Assembly (NCBI RefSeq): GCF_039541815.1
Contig: NZ_BAABGY010000007.1
Coordinates: 186,001-250,000 of the forward strand
Source: Flavisolibacter amylovorans
GTDB taxonomy: Bacteria > Bacteroidota > Bacteroidia > Chitinophagales > Chitinophagaceae
Direction: 5' to 3'
Length of the DNA: 64,000 nucleotides
This document shows, in pieces, positions 33,501 through 41,022 of this stretch. The translations under genes and the position numbers were made by a program. The notes beneath the pieces are model-generated. The model made no database searches, was not told the origin of the DNA, and saw nothing but the letters and a program-made list of their open reading frames with translations. Position 1 is the first letter of the stretch; the number at the start of each line of letters is the position of its first letter.

Positions 33501-33744
33501 CTTCAACTTTGGCAACCTGCTGAACAAGAACTGGGGCACCTTCCGCACCACCAACCGTACCGGCCTCCTGCGCTACGAGGGTATTGAAACAGCTGCCGGT
33601 CCGAACCAGGGCAAGCCGCGATTCAGCTATCCGTACCTCGATGCGGCCAGCCAGATCCCGCTGACCTCGACCTTCCAGAGCAGCACCGGACAAGGCTCCC
33701 GCTACCAGATCCAGCTCGGACTGCGGTATATCTTCAATAACTGA
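30502..33744 (+). CDS. Oar-like TonB-dependent outer-membrane receptor
   Basis: The 1080-residue protein has a signal peptide (MRLKTLLSVLLILFSGLAGF), a CarboxypepD_reg domain (about 25-110, INGVVRGDNRSGLEGATITA), a TonB plug domain (about 120-230, RQQLDRLPTINRSIQDFTRL) and a beta-barrel ending in the typical aromatic terminus QLGLRYIFNN. Similar proteins are annotated as Oar-like receptors, many linked to uptake of peptides or other large substrates. Substrate is unknown. It is a single-gene unit closed by a long perfect palindrome. Confidence 0.88.
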   Translation: MRLKTLLSVLLILFSGLAGFAQETTSEINGVVRGDNRSGLEGATITATHLPTGTVYRTLARKDGRYNLPNVRVGGPYDIQVSYVGYQAGRQTDVVTALGTAYKADFALVSASGGLSEVTVVSTRGDRVFSRSRTGASEVITRQQLDRLPTINRSIQDFTRLTPSANGSSFAGRSGSYNNLTVNGASFNNTFGLSGTLGGQTNSQPISIDALDQIQVNIAPYDVTLGSFTGAGINSVTKSGTNDFRGSLYYYWKSPDLTGTKVGTFTVPRQQFDFNNRGVTFGGPIIRNKLFFFVSGEQQRESTPATSFTARRGSQSAGGNVSQARGEQLDSLRTFLIDRFNYDPGAYENYNFETYSDKVTTRVDWNINTRHSLNVNYYYLKSFRNVPPSNSGSPAGGRQASNTALPFFAGSYVINNDFNIVIAELNSRFGKWSNKLQVGYNRLRDYRSSPGGVFPFVDIENNAGASLTSFGYEPFTAFNTLSTDTWQFNDIVSVFKGKHTLTFGTQNTYNKFRNGFAPNYYGAYRFRNIDSFYNAVNTGRPAGSRYELRYSARKDGAFPYADIASWQLGFFAQDRWNVTNNFTLTAGLRADIPIFEDIFNENRVADSLTWRRGVRIQTGQGPKTSVLWSPRVGFNWDVDGNKKTQLRGGLGIFAGAPPFVWISNQASNNGVDFGSFVRTTGVTFDDDVNAYRPANAVANTQYNLAITDRNFKFPQVFRTNVAVDRKIFWDITATLEGIYTKDINAVYHQNINLPDTSAAVRFRGPDNRFRFNSAKIYSGAGGATLSNPDITDAILMTNTSKGYSYNITLQLQRNVNNLYTMIAYTYGDSRSVNDGGSIAQSIWRDRFVSNDPNENTTSFSSFYQPHRVVAAAFYRKEYKKYFATSLGFTFEAANGGTASYVYSNDLNNDGQVNDLIYVPRDQSEILLVAPTGDTRSAQVLWNQLNTYINQDPYLSTRRGQYAERNGLLLPFYKRLDLNFTQDFMVKAGKYRNILRFTADIFNFGNLLNKNWGTFRTTNRTGLLRYEGIETAAGPNQGKPRFSYPYLDAASQIPLTSTFQSSTGQGSRYQIQLGLRYIFNN

Positions 33745-33756
33745 CCCATTCACCCG

Positions 33757-33800
33757 GGAAAACAAAAAGGCTGACGCATGCGTCAGCCTTTTTGTTTTCC
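33757..33800. terminator. Perfect 44-bp palindromic terminator
   Basis: The 22 bases at 33757-33778 (starting GGAAAACAAAAAGG) are the exact reverse complement of 33779-33800. The core GGCTGACGCATGCGTCAGCC flanked by A5 and T5 makes it an efficient bidirectional terminator, between the receptor gene and the convergent tRNA-Ser. Confidence 0.9.
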
Positions 33801-33845
33801 TGCCGGTCACGGGAAATGCAGGTGCTGGTGGATTTAGGGAGGGCA

Positions 33846-33877
33846 AAAAAGAAAGCCCCGGCGTGTTGCCGGGGCTA
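33846..33877 (-). terminator. Intrinsic terminator of tRNA-Ser(UGA)
   Basis: On the minus strand AGCCCCGGC-AACAC-GCCGGGGCT is followed by TTCTTTTTT, directly after the tRNA 3' end. Confidence 0.85.
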
Positions 33878-33879
33878 AG

Positions 33880-33964
33880 CGGAGAGAGAGGGATTCGAAC
33901 CCCCGGAGGTGTAACCCTCAACGGTTTTCAAGACCGCCGCAATCGACCGCTCTGCCATCTCTCC
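33880..33964 (-). tRNA. tRNA-Ser (anticodon UGA)
   Basis: On the minus strand GGAGAGA pairs with TCTCTCC; the anticodon loop is CTTGAAA (anticodon TGA) on GCGGT/ACCGT; the long variable arm and T-arm GAGGG...TTCGAAT...CCCTC are those of class II tRNA-Ser, discriminator G. A consensus -7 box TACTTTTG precedes it at 33969-33976. Confidence 0.94.
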
Positions 33965-33968
33965 GCGG

Positions 33969-33976
33969 CAAAAGTA
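33969..33976 (-). promoter_or_regulatory. -7 box of tRNA-Ser(UGA)
   Basis: The minus strand reads TACTTTTG, a full consensus match, 4 bases before the mature 5' end of the tRNA. Confidence 0.6.
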
Positions 33977-34048
33977 GGGGGGGCGCCCCATTTCGCAAAA
34001 AAAGTTCTGTTCCAACTGGTTAGGTGCTGTTTCAGCAGTAGGCCCCAG

Positions 34049-34810
34049 TCAGCTGCCGGCTGACGCATCTCCCTTTTCTCCGTCCTTTTGCAGGAGCGCC
34101 TTGCCGGTGGGGCAGAGGTCAAGTACGGCGCAGTTGCGGCAGTCGGGGCGGTAGTGAAAACAGACCTTTTGCCCGTGCCGCATCAGCACCTGGTGATGGT
34201 CGTACACTTGCTGTGCGGTAAAGTCGGGAGGGAGCAGGCTTTCGAGCACCCGGTTGGCCTTCGCTTCCCCGATGCGCTCGTCGATGATCCCGAGGCGTAC
34301 CGCCACCCGGAAGTGGTGGGAATCTACCGGCAGGGCCTTTCCGCGGAGCGTACTGAACGAGATCACCGCCGCGCTCGTTTTCGGGCCAACGCCCGGCAGT
34401 TCCTCCAGCCACTGGCGGGCCGCGGGTACGTCCATGTCGGCGAGAAAATCCAGCGATAAGCTACCGCATTTTTCGGTGATGAGCTGCAGCACCTGCCGGA
34501 TCCGCGGCGCCTTCTGCTCGGGCCAGGTGCAGGGGGCGATGGCGGACTCCACGTCGGCGGTGTGCGCATCGCGCACGGCTTCCCAGCTGTCGAAGGTGGC
34601 CACCAGCTGGCGGAAAGCCCGGCCCGAATCGCTGTTCCTGGTACGGTGGGAGAGCAGGGCCGATACGAGCTCGGAAAGCGGGTCGAGGTCGTGGAAATAC
34701 TTGATGCTACGCCCGTATACCTCGGAAAGACGCTCGTGTATGAGGCGTACGAATTCACGGTTTTCCGGAGTGTCGTGTGCCGGTGCGGCAAGAGCTTTCT
34801 TTGTGCGCAT
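34049..34810 (-). CDS. nth: Endonuclease III-type DNA glycosylase/lyase Nth
   Basis: Nth removes oxidised pyrimidines and nicks the strand. The 253-residue protein has the helix-hairpin-helix LEELPGVGPKTSAAVISFS with the catalytic lysine, the catalytic aspartate in LPVDSHHFRVAVRLG, and a [4Fe-4S] site of the form C-x6-C-x2-C-x5-C (CFHYRPDCRNCAVLDLC). It is longer than E. coli Nth (211) at both ends. The start at the ATG at 34810 is chosen because the open frame upstream runs through the neighbouring tRNA-Ser region. It lies between two inverted tRNA-Ser genes. Confidence 0.88.
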   Translation of the reverse strand: MRTKKALAAPAHDTPENREFVRLIHERLSEVYGRSIKYFHDLDPLSELVSALLSHRTRNSDSGRAFRQLVATFDSWEAVRDAHTADVESAIAPCTWPEQKAPRIRQVLQLITEKCGSLSLDFLADMDVPAARQWLEELPGVGPKTSAAVISFSTLRGKALPVDSHHFRVAVRLGIIDERIGEAKANRVLESLLPPDFTAQQVYDHHQVLMRHGQKVCFHYRPDCRNCAVLDLCPTGKALLQKDGEKGDASAGS

Positions 34811-34996
34811 AGAAGCGGGCAACCGCGCTGTTTGGAACCGGTGCGGTAAACAGGGCCAAATCCTGTGCCGGAGCGCCTTTCGGGCACTCCTGTGGCAGAA
34901 CGGGCGAGCAGCACTGCAAAATGCCTGCACAAATGCGGCGAAAGCTACTGCCAGCGGGTATTCCCGAAGAGATTTCGCAGATTGGGCGAACTGCCT

Positions 34997-35004
34997 TATT
35001 TTCG
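34997..35004 (+). promoter_or_regulatory. -7 box of tRNA-Ser(CGA)
   Basis: TATTTTCG, one base from consensus, 7 bases before the tRNA 5' end. Confidence 0.5.
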
Positions 35005-35011
35005 CCGCCCC

Positions 35012-35098
35012 GGAGAGATGCCAGAGCGGTTGAATGGGCCGGTCTCGAAAACCGGAATACGGGCAACTGTATCGAGGGTTCGAATCCCTCTCTCTCCG
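35012..35098 (+). tRNA. tRNA-Ser (anticodon CGA)
   Basis: GGAGAGA pairs with TCTCTCC; the anticodon loop CTCGAAA (anticodon CGA) sits on CCGGT/ACCGG; a long variable arm (TACGGGCAACTGTATC) and T-arm GAGGG-TTCGAAT-CCCTC follow, discriminator G. It shares 24 contiguous 3' bases with the tRNA-Ser(UGA) gene 1.1 kb away in inverted orientation. Confidence 0.95.
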
Positions 35099-35100
35099 CA

Positions 35101-35146
35101 AAAAAGGGACAAATCATCACTGGTATGATTTGTCCCTTTTTCATTT
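35101..35146 (+). terminator. Intrinsic terminator of tRNA-Ser(CGA)
   Basis: A perfect 17-bp stem (35101-35117 with 35125-35141, core GGGACAAATCAT) with a 7-base loop and flanking A5/T5 runs, directly after the tRNA; a second T run follows. Confidence 0.92.
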
Positions 35147-35327
35147 TTCGCTGTATCCGTTGCCAGGTCAATGATCAGCACCGAAGAGCCACTTGCAGTT
35201 CCGAGCCCTCAAACCTCGAAAACCTGAACGAACGAAACCATCGCGAACGGCTACGATCCTTCGGTTACTCTCGATGACTTCCGTTGCAACAGCAATAGCT
35301 TGAGCTAATGTTCGTGAACCGATAGGG

Positions 35328-38300
35328 TTACATTTTTGTAATCTTTCTTACCCAGACATTTTTCCCGTCTGACACATACAGAAAGTACAGCCCAGGCGTT
35401 CTCCCTTCGAGGTCGAATGAAACTCCCGACGTTTTTGGATTTTGTTGCATCGAAGCACTTTTGATTTGACGGCCTAGCGCATCAAAAAGAATGAATCGAT
35501 AAGGCAAATCTTTTCTGTCTTCGACCTTTACGCTAAATACGCCCTGGGTCGGGTTCGGATAAATGACGATTGGAACGTCGTCTTTCTTTTCTTCATCGAC
35601 AGGAATTGCCCGCTCGCCATGTTTTGCCAATGGCGAATCTGCGCCAACCAGCTGCGTTGTTTTCGTAGTAGCGCCGTTCGCCTGCGTGCAGGTGCCGAGT
35701 GTGGCACCTTGAGTTAAATGGGCCTCGACAGCAGCCGCTCCGACACATAGTTCCACAAATGAATTCGTGCCGGATCCGGTCCGCTTGCACAAGACCACTT
35801 TTTCCAGTTTATTACCACACCGAACGTCCAGAACCTCGACAACCGTGGACGTGGAAGCAGAGCAGCCGGATGGACTGACAGCTGTTAAAACGATCGTGTA
35901 GTTTCCGGCTGATGTGGGCGCGAAACCAACAGCATTGCCGCTGGTTGCGCTTAGCGACGACGATCCACTCCAGATATAGGTATTGGCACCGGAAGGAGAC
36001 GACAATATAAGGGTCTGCGCTCCGTATCCTAACGCGATCGTATTATCTGCCAGGCCTGTGAATGTCGTGTTTGACTTCGTAATGGCGATTACGGGCGTCG
36101 GTACCGTTCCGGCTACGGTAACGGTAGCCGTAACCGAGGAGCTATTGCCGGCTGCATCTGTTGCCGTCAGCACAACCGTATTTTCTCCAATGTTCGAGCA
36201 ATCAAAATTCGTTTTACTAAGCGTAAACGTCAAAGCCGAGCAGTTGTCGTAGCTGCCATTGTCAAGGTCCGAAGGCGAAGCGGTAGCAGAGCCACCATCG
36301 AGCACCACCGTGACATTCTTTGCTACTACCGTGGGTGGGTCGACATCGTTCACTACAATTGCAAAGGGGCTTGATGTCTTCTTCAGCCCGTTGCTGTAGG
36401 TCACTTCTACCTGGTAGCTGCCGGAACTTGTAGCGGTGAGGGTGCGCTCTGATTGGTTGATACCTGATCCATCAAGAAGCCACCGGTAGGAAGCGGCCTC
36501 GGATGAAGTCAACAGCACCGACCCCCCGGGGCAAAACGATACCGGACCGGTCGCCGTAATCGTGGGCACAGGCAACGCCGCTACTGTGAGGGTCTGGGCT
36601 GCATCCGGAGCGGCGGCGAAATTGTTGTTACCGTCCTGGCCCGCCGTAAAGGTTACCGTGCCTGGCGAATGGATGGTTACCGTTTTTCCGGAAACGGAAG
36701 CAACCGAGGGATCGGACGAAATAATGCTCACCGGAAGCCCGGAGGTACTGGAAGCGTCCAGGTCGAATGCCGGGTCCCCTTCAAAGCGGTCAGCGATAGC
36801 GCTGAAGCTGATTGATTGGCCCGCCTGCGTGATGCTCAATGAAGCCGGCTCATAGGTGATCTCATAATTGTCAGACGCTGCTCCCGAAACAGTGATTGGA
36901 TACTGGCCAACCGGAGCCGTTTCATCACCGGCTGTAGTTATAATAGGTTGGGCCGTTAAAGAAGCAGCATCATCGCCGTTGACAAAGCCTTCATAAGCCA
37001 CAGTGAGGGGTGGGTTTGCGGAACCGTATGTTTTGTTTTTATCCTCGGCTGATATCGTCAATGAAGCTTTGGTGACGGTTAAGACACCCTCTTGCAACAC
37101 CAGTGAATAATTCCCGGATATACCGCCCGATAGGGTGATCGGATATTGCCCAACCGGCGATGAAGGGTCGGCCACGGTGGCAAGCACGGGTTGCGCTGTC
37201 AGTGTTGCTGCGCTATCACCATTGACAAAACCATCATAGCTTGCCGTCAGTGTAGGATTGGGCGAGCCGTATTGCTTTTGCTTGTTGTCTGCAGTAACCA
37301 CCAATTGTTTCGGCCTAATGGTCAGTGTTCCATCCTCAAAGGTAATCGCGTAGTTGGGTGAAGCGGCTCCGGAAACAGAGATGGGATAAATTCCGACAGG
37401 GGAGGCGGCATTTGCATCGGTGGCAAGCACTGGCTGCGCGGTGAGTGATTGGGCATCCTCCCCATCAACAAAGCCCTCGAAGCTTGCGGTCAGGGCCGGA
37501 TTCGCTGAACCGTATTCCTTTTCCTGCGGCAACGCGGTAATGGTCAAAGCGCGCTTGTCAATGATCAGAAGTTGCGCAATCGGATCTGCGGCGTTATACA
37601 ATGGTGAGCCAGCCTGCGTGGCGGTGATGATAACCTGGCCTGCCTTTGAAATGTGCACTTTGTTGCCGCTGGTAATAGACGCTATCGATGGATCACTGCT
37701 GGTGTACGTAACGGGCAGCTTCGAATCCGACGTGGCACTTAAATCAAAATCAGGGTCGCCGTAGACTTTAGCGGATAGCGCCGGAAACTCAATGGCTTGA
37801 TCGCCTTTGTTTACAACGACTGTAAAATCTTTCGTTGCCGGAAAATAGTTCTCATTACCTGCTTGTGTTACGCGAATAAGAATATTGCCCGTTCCTTCTA
37901 TTTTTAAAAAATTGCTGTCAACGATCGAGCCCGGGCCTGATACGACTGCCAGCGTAACGGGCAATCCGGATCCGGCACTTACAATCAACTCTGCCGGTTC
38001 ATCGCCATAATGTAGCGGCGGCAGCGCACCGACACTGATCTGTTGTTGTTTTCGCTGGAACAATTCCCATTCGTTGAACTGGGTATTCGCATTACCGGCG
38101 TTCTTCGTGATATTCAGACGGTAGAAGGTAAACGACTGGGTGTTGTTGATCTGGAACGTGCGTGTTAGTGAGCGCGTGGGAAAAACCTCACCTGTTCTTG
38201 TGTCAATCGTTGTCCAGCTTGTGCCGTTGTTTGATCCCTGGAGATTCCAGTCTACCGGGTCCCTTGCCTGTACCTCGAATGATGACGTGATGGTATAGCG

Positions 38301-40142
38301 GGTAACGACAGCGGGAACGGAAGAGCGGTATTGCACCCATAAGGCATTTCTGCCGCTCTGGTAGTAAGCCGTAGTGTAATCGTTATCGATGATCTTCTCA
38401 TAGGTTTGATCCGGGCGGCTGGTTGTCGTATACTGCGCCGTCAATATGCCGCCATTGTCCGTCAGGTCAAAGGCACCTGTATTGGCGTTGGCATTGTAGA
38501 AAACTTGTGGTTCGGCAGCAATGGCTCTGCCACGGGTCAGTAATTTTTGCCGCAGTACGTTATTGATTTGATCGGCCGTCGCGATCTGCGTAACAGCCGA
38601 TGCCCCAAGACGATCCTGTAATTGTTGTAAATAAAGGCTGCGCGGCAACACATTCGTGCCCCAGCTTTCCCAATAGCCGGTGTTTGTTTGAGTGAGGCCA
38701 ATGCAGCCAATACCCCAGTTTCTCCCCGTTGGCGGACTTTCCACTTCGATATCGCTTTTATACGACCGGCAATTCCACAACAGCACCTGCGCACCTGCCC
38801 ATCCATGGCCGCTTCCCGAGGCGCCCCGGTTTTGCACACGGATCTGCCCGCCATAGATATTATCATAAATCTGCCCGGTTGCGTATCGGTGATGAGGACC
38901 AATATCGTCGAAGGTGTTATCGGCTACACAGTCAAGAAATACATTGGGGCCCGGCACTTTTGAGCCGCTTACGTAATCGTGCCGGCCGCCCCATGCCATG
39001 CAACGCTGAATAAGATTACTGGTGCTGTTTGATTCAAGGTTGAAGGAGTATTTCCGTCCACCGGTCGTTTGTGATACCGGGTCGATCATGGCGCAATCTT
39101 CAATCGTGTTGAATCGCGACATGTTGGTGATGTTGACCGCACCAAAGCCAAAAAACTTAGCCACCACATTGCGTACCCAACTGTTTTCCACCCTGCTCAG
39201 CAGCACTGCGCTCCATCCATGACTTTCATCGGTGCGGCTTGCGAAGTACGACTCGATCCGCATGTTCTCGACACCACAATTATTGATGCGGCCGGTGACA
39301 TTGGATTTATAGACCTCACCACCGCCATATTGTGGCTCGATGGGATCCATCACCGGAATATCCAGCGTCAGCGTATTTCCCTCGATGGCAACGATTTTAC
39401 GCTCATAGGTTGTTCTGTAAGCCGAGGCGGTCCAGCCATACTGGGCCATATTCAATACGTTGATCCAGGCATCATTGGGCGTTTTTTGCAACACCACGTT
39501 GTCTCCCACCTGGAAATTATGCCCTGCCACCACTTCAACGATCTTGGTCCCTGTGGGCACATATGCGGAGGCAAGGCGGAATCTGGAACCGCTTACTGCG
39601 GCATAGCCACTGCCGGTTCCTTCCATAAGGATAAAGTCGTGTTGTGTTTTTTGCGTGGCAATCAATACGGTTCCATTCACACCATTTCCCTCGCCCCGCA
39701 GCACCACGCCACTTGCTTTGATCGTCAAACTCCCTTCTACCGGGTAGATACCGGCTTTCAACAATACCGCACCGCGGTAGCCATTTGCATCCGGCGCCAA
39801 CACCGACACCCGGTCAATCGCATCCTGGATCAGCTGGCGGCAATCACCCGGTATGGCCGTTACGGTTTCGGCCACCGGGATATCGGGAAGCCTTACACCT
39901 CCGCCCTTGTATCCTGCGTTGGAGAAATCAGGGATCTGGTTGACAAGGTTTGTTTGGCCCCGGTTTGCATATTTGTTATACACCAGCCTGTTATTCTGCA
40001 ACGATACCAGCGGCGCCTGTGCGTACAGGGTTGCCGCAAGCAGCAGGCAAACAAGCGTTGAACAGCACTTTATGAATGAAGAGCAAAAGGCAGATTTTGG
40101 AAAACCCAGCCTGTGGTTTCCAGGATTCAATAGCTGCAGCAT
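35328..40142 (-). CDS. Giant secreted beta-helix / discoidin / MBG-repeat protein with T9SS tail
   Basis: The 1604-residue protein has a signal region near residues 25-42 (LVCLLLAATLYAQ). Residues about 60-500 form a pectate-lyase-like right-handed beta-helix (DGYRGAVLLKAGIYPVEGSL-like start; repeated N/G-rich turns). Residues about 550-700 look like a discoidin (F5/8 type C) carbohydrate-binding domain. Three MBG repeats of about 80 residues follow (KEYGSANPALTASFEGFVDG and close variants), then bacterial Ig-like modules, a PKD/HYR-like stretch and a T9SS type A sorting tail (VIYPNPTQGVFSVKVEDRK). It is probably a surface adhesin or a polysaccharide-binding or cleaving protein; catalytic activity cannot be shown. 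Its codons look more AT-rich than those of the neighbours. Confidence 0.82.
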   Translation of the reverse strand: MLQLLNPGNHRLGFPKSAFCSSFIKCCSTLVCLLLAATLYAQAPLVSLQNNRLVYNKYANRGQTNLVNQIPDFSNAGYKGGGVRLPDIPVAETVTAIPGDCRQLIQDAIDRVSVLAPDANGYRGAVLLKAGIYPVEGSLTIKASGVVLRGEGNGVNGTVLIATQKTQHDFILMEGTGSGYAAVSGSRFRLASAYVPTGTKIVEVVAGHNFQVGDNVVLQKTPNDAWINVLNMAQYGWTASAYRTTYERKIVAIEGNTLTLDIPVMDPIEPQYGGGEVYKSNVTGRINNCGVENMRIESYFASRTDESHGWSAVLLSRVENSWVRNVVAKFFGFGAVNITNMSRFNTIEDCAMIDPVSQTTGGRKYSFNLESNSTSNLIQRCMAWGGRHDYVSGSKVPGPNVFLDCVADNTFDDIGPHHRYATGQIYDNIYGGQIRVQNRGASGSGHGWAGAQVLLWNCRSYKSDIEVESPPTGRNWGIGCIGLTQTNTGYWESWGTNVLPRSLYLQQLQDRLGASAVTQIATADQINNVLRQKLLTRGRAIAAEPQVFYNANANTGAFDLTDNGGILTAQYTTTSRPDQTYEKIIDNDYTTAYYQSGRNALWVQYRSSVPAVVTRYTITSSFEVQARDPVDWNLQGSNNGTSWTTIDTRTGEVFPTRSLTRTFQINNTQSFTFYRLNITKNAGNANTQFNEWELFQRKQQQISVGALPPLHYGDEPAELIVSAGSGLPVTLAVVSGPGSIVDSNFLKIEGTGNILIRVTQAGNENYFPATKDFTVVVNKGDQAIEFPALSAKVYGDPDFDLSATSDSKLPVTYTSSDPSIASITSGNKVHISKAGQVIITATQAGSPLYNAADPIAQLLIIDKRALTITALPQEKEYGSANPALTASFEGFVDGEDAQSLTAQPVLATDANAASPVGIYPISVSGAASPNYAITFEDGTLTIRPKQLVVTADNKQKQYGSPNPTLTASYDGFVNGDSAATLTAQPVLATVADPSSPVGQYPITLSGGISGNYSLVLQEGVLTVTKASLTISAEDKNKTYGSANPPLTVAYEGFVNGDDAASLTAQPIITTAGDETAPVGQYPITVSGAASDNYEITYEPASLSITQAGQSISFSAIADRFEGDPAFDLDASSTSGLPVSIISSDPSVASVSGKTVTIHSPGTVTFTAGQDGNNNFAAAPDAAQTLTVAALPVPTITATGPVSFCPGGSVLLTSSEAASYRWLLDGSGINQSERTLTATSSGSYQVEVTYSNGLKKTSSPFAIVVNDVDPPTVVAKNVTVVLDGGSATASPSDLDNGSYDNCSALTFTLSKTNFDCSNIGENTVVLTATDAAGNSSSVTATVTVAGTVPTPVIAITKSNTTFTGLADNTIALGYGAQTLILSSPSGANTYIWSGSSSLSATSGNAVGFAPTSAGNYTIVLTAVSPSGCSASTSTVVEVLDVRCGNKLEKVVLCKRTGSGTNSFVELCVGAAAVEAHLTQGATLGTCTQANGATTKTTQLVGADSPLAKHGERAIPVDEEKKDDVPIVIYPNPTQGVFSVKVEDRKDLPYRFILFDALGRQIKSASMQQNPKTSGVSFDLEGRTPGLYFLYVSDGKNVWVRKITKM
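36826..37556 (-). repeat. Three tandem MBG-domain coding repeats
   Basis: Three units of about 240 bases encode near-identical modules with the signature YGSANPxLTxxxEGFVxGxDA and SLTAQPxxxT. Boundaries are approximate. They are recognisable at protein level and still similar at DNA level, so unit number may vary between strains. Confidence 0.7.
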
Positions 40143-41022
40143 AAACTTGGATTAAAAGGTGGTAGTGGTTTTGATGGCGCAATCGCACAATAGCTTCCAT
40201 AAGCAAACTATTAAAGTGTTGCCGCAGTAGTGGTGACAGATCAACCAGAAAAGCGGTGTAAAGCAACCAGACGCGAACTATTCCCGTGCAATCAACTGGG
40301 CGAACGTTTTCGCCATGGAACCATTCTGCGGGAATCGTTTACAATTTTTTTGTGTCGGAACAGCCTGCTGCTGCAAGAAGAAGTTCGAGCGCCTATTTGC
40401 ACAACTCTGTCCCCGTTGTTTCCTTCTTAAGCCATCGTTTTGGCACGAAGCGGAGGTGGGTAAAATCGCGTTTGCCGTCGAAGCTACACACCAAGTCTGA
40501 ACACGCGGATCGCAAACAGTAGAAATAAAGCAACGCAAGCCGATGATAGGAACTCAGCGCTAAAGGGGATCAGGTCAGCAGAACGAGAGTTCATTTTCTG
40601 ATACGTTCATCAAATCCTGGCCAGATGGAGAGCGGTATCCGTTTCTCAATGAGGTTGTCTTTTTGCAAATGCCGATACGGCAATTTTTTTTCTGCTTGTT
40701 TTTACTGCCTGCCTTGATCAGGATTACAAACAAGAAGGCTCTGAGCGTAATTGTTTCACACAATTTGAACCGGTTAGCTAGCACAGTAGGGCATCCGGTG
40801 CGCGCACATGATGGTGGAAATACCATGTTTAATTGCTTTGACTGAAATGACACCCTTTTTTGAAGGCATCCTTACAGCGGGCTCGGGATACGGGTGGTAG
40901 CTTTAATCCTTCGATTGAATCGCCTTAAACCTTCGTCTGCCGCAGCTACCGGCGCACGATCGTACACAGAACCAGCAGGCGGTGCCCTTAACCAACTTTT
41001 GCCTCACCGAAAATCCGATCGA
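40143..41022. other. Gene-poor, AT-richer gap of about 0.9 kb
   Basis: This stretch separates the divergent giant surface-protein gene and the first sulfatase of the polysaccharide locus. Short open frames exist (for example 40575-40853, minus) but none shows a family motif, signal peptide or good start context. It must hold the promoters for both sides. I see no repeat arrays, tRNA or recognisable relic. Confidence 0.5.

Noticed and set aside
30502..33744. Oar-like receptor as a SusC of a second polysaccharide locus
   Set aside because: No susD gene follows and the plug lacks the SusC signature; it is a stand-alone receptor.
40575..40853. 92-residue open frame in the gap before the sulfatase
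   Set aside because: No motif, signal peptide or supporting context; AT-rich low-complexity sequence.
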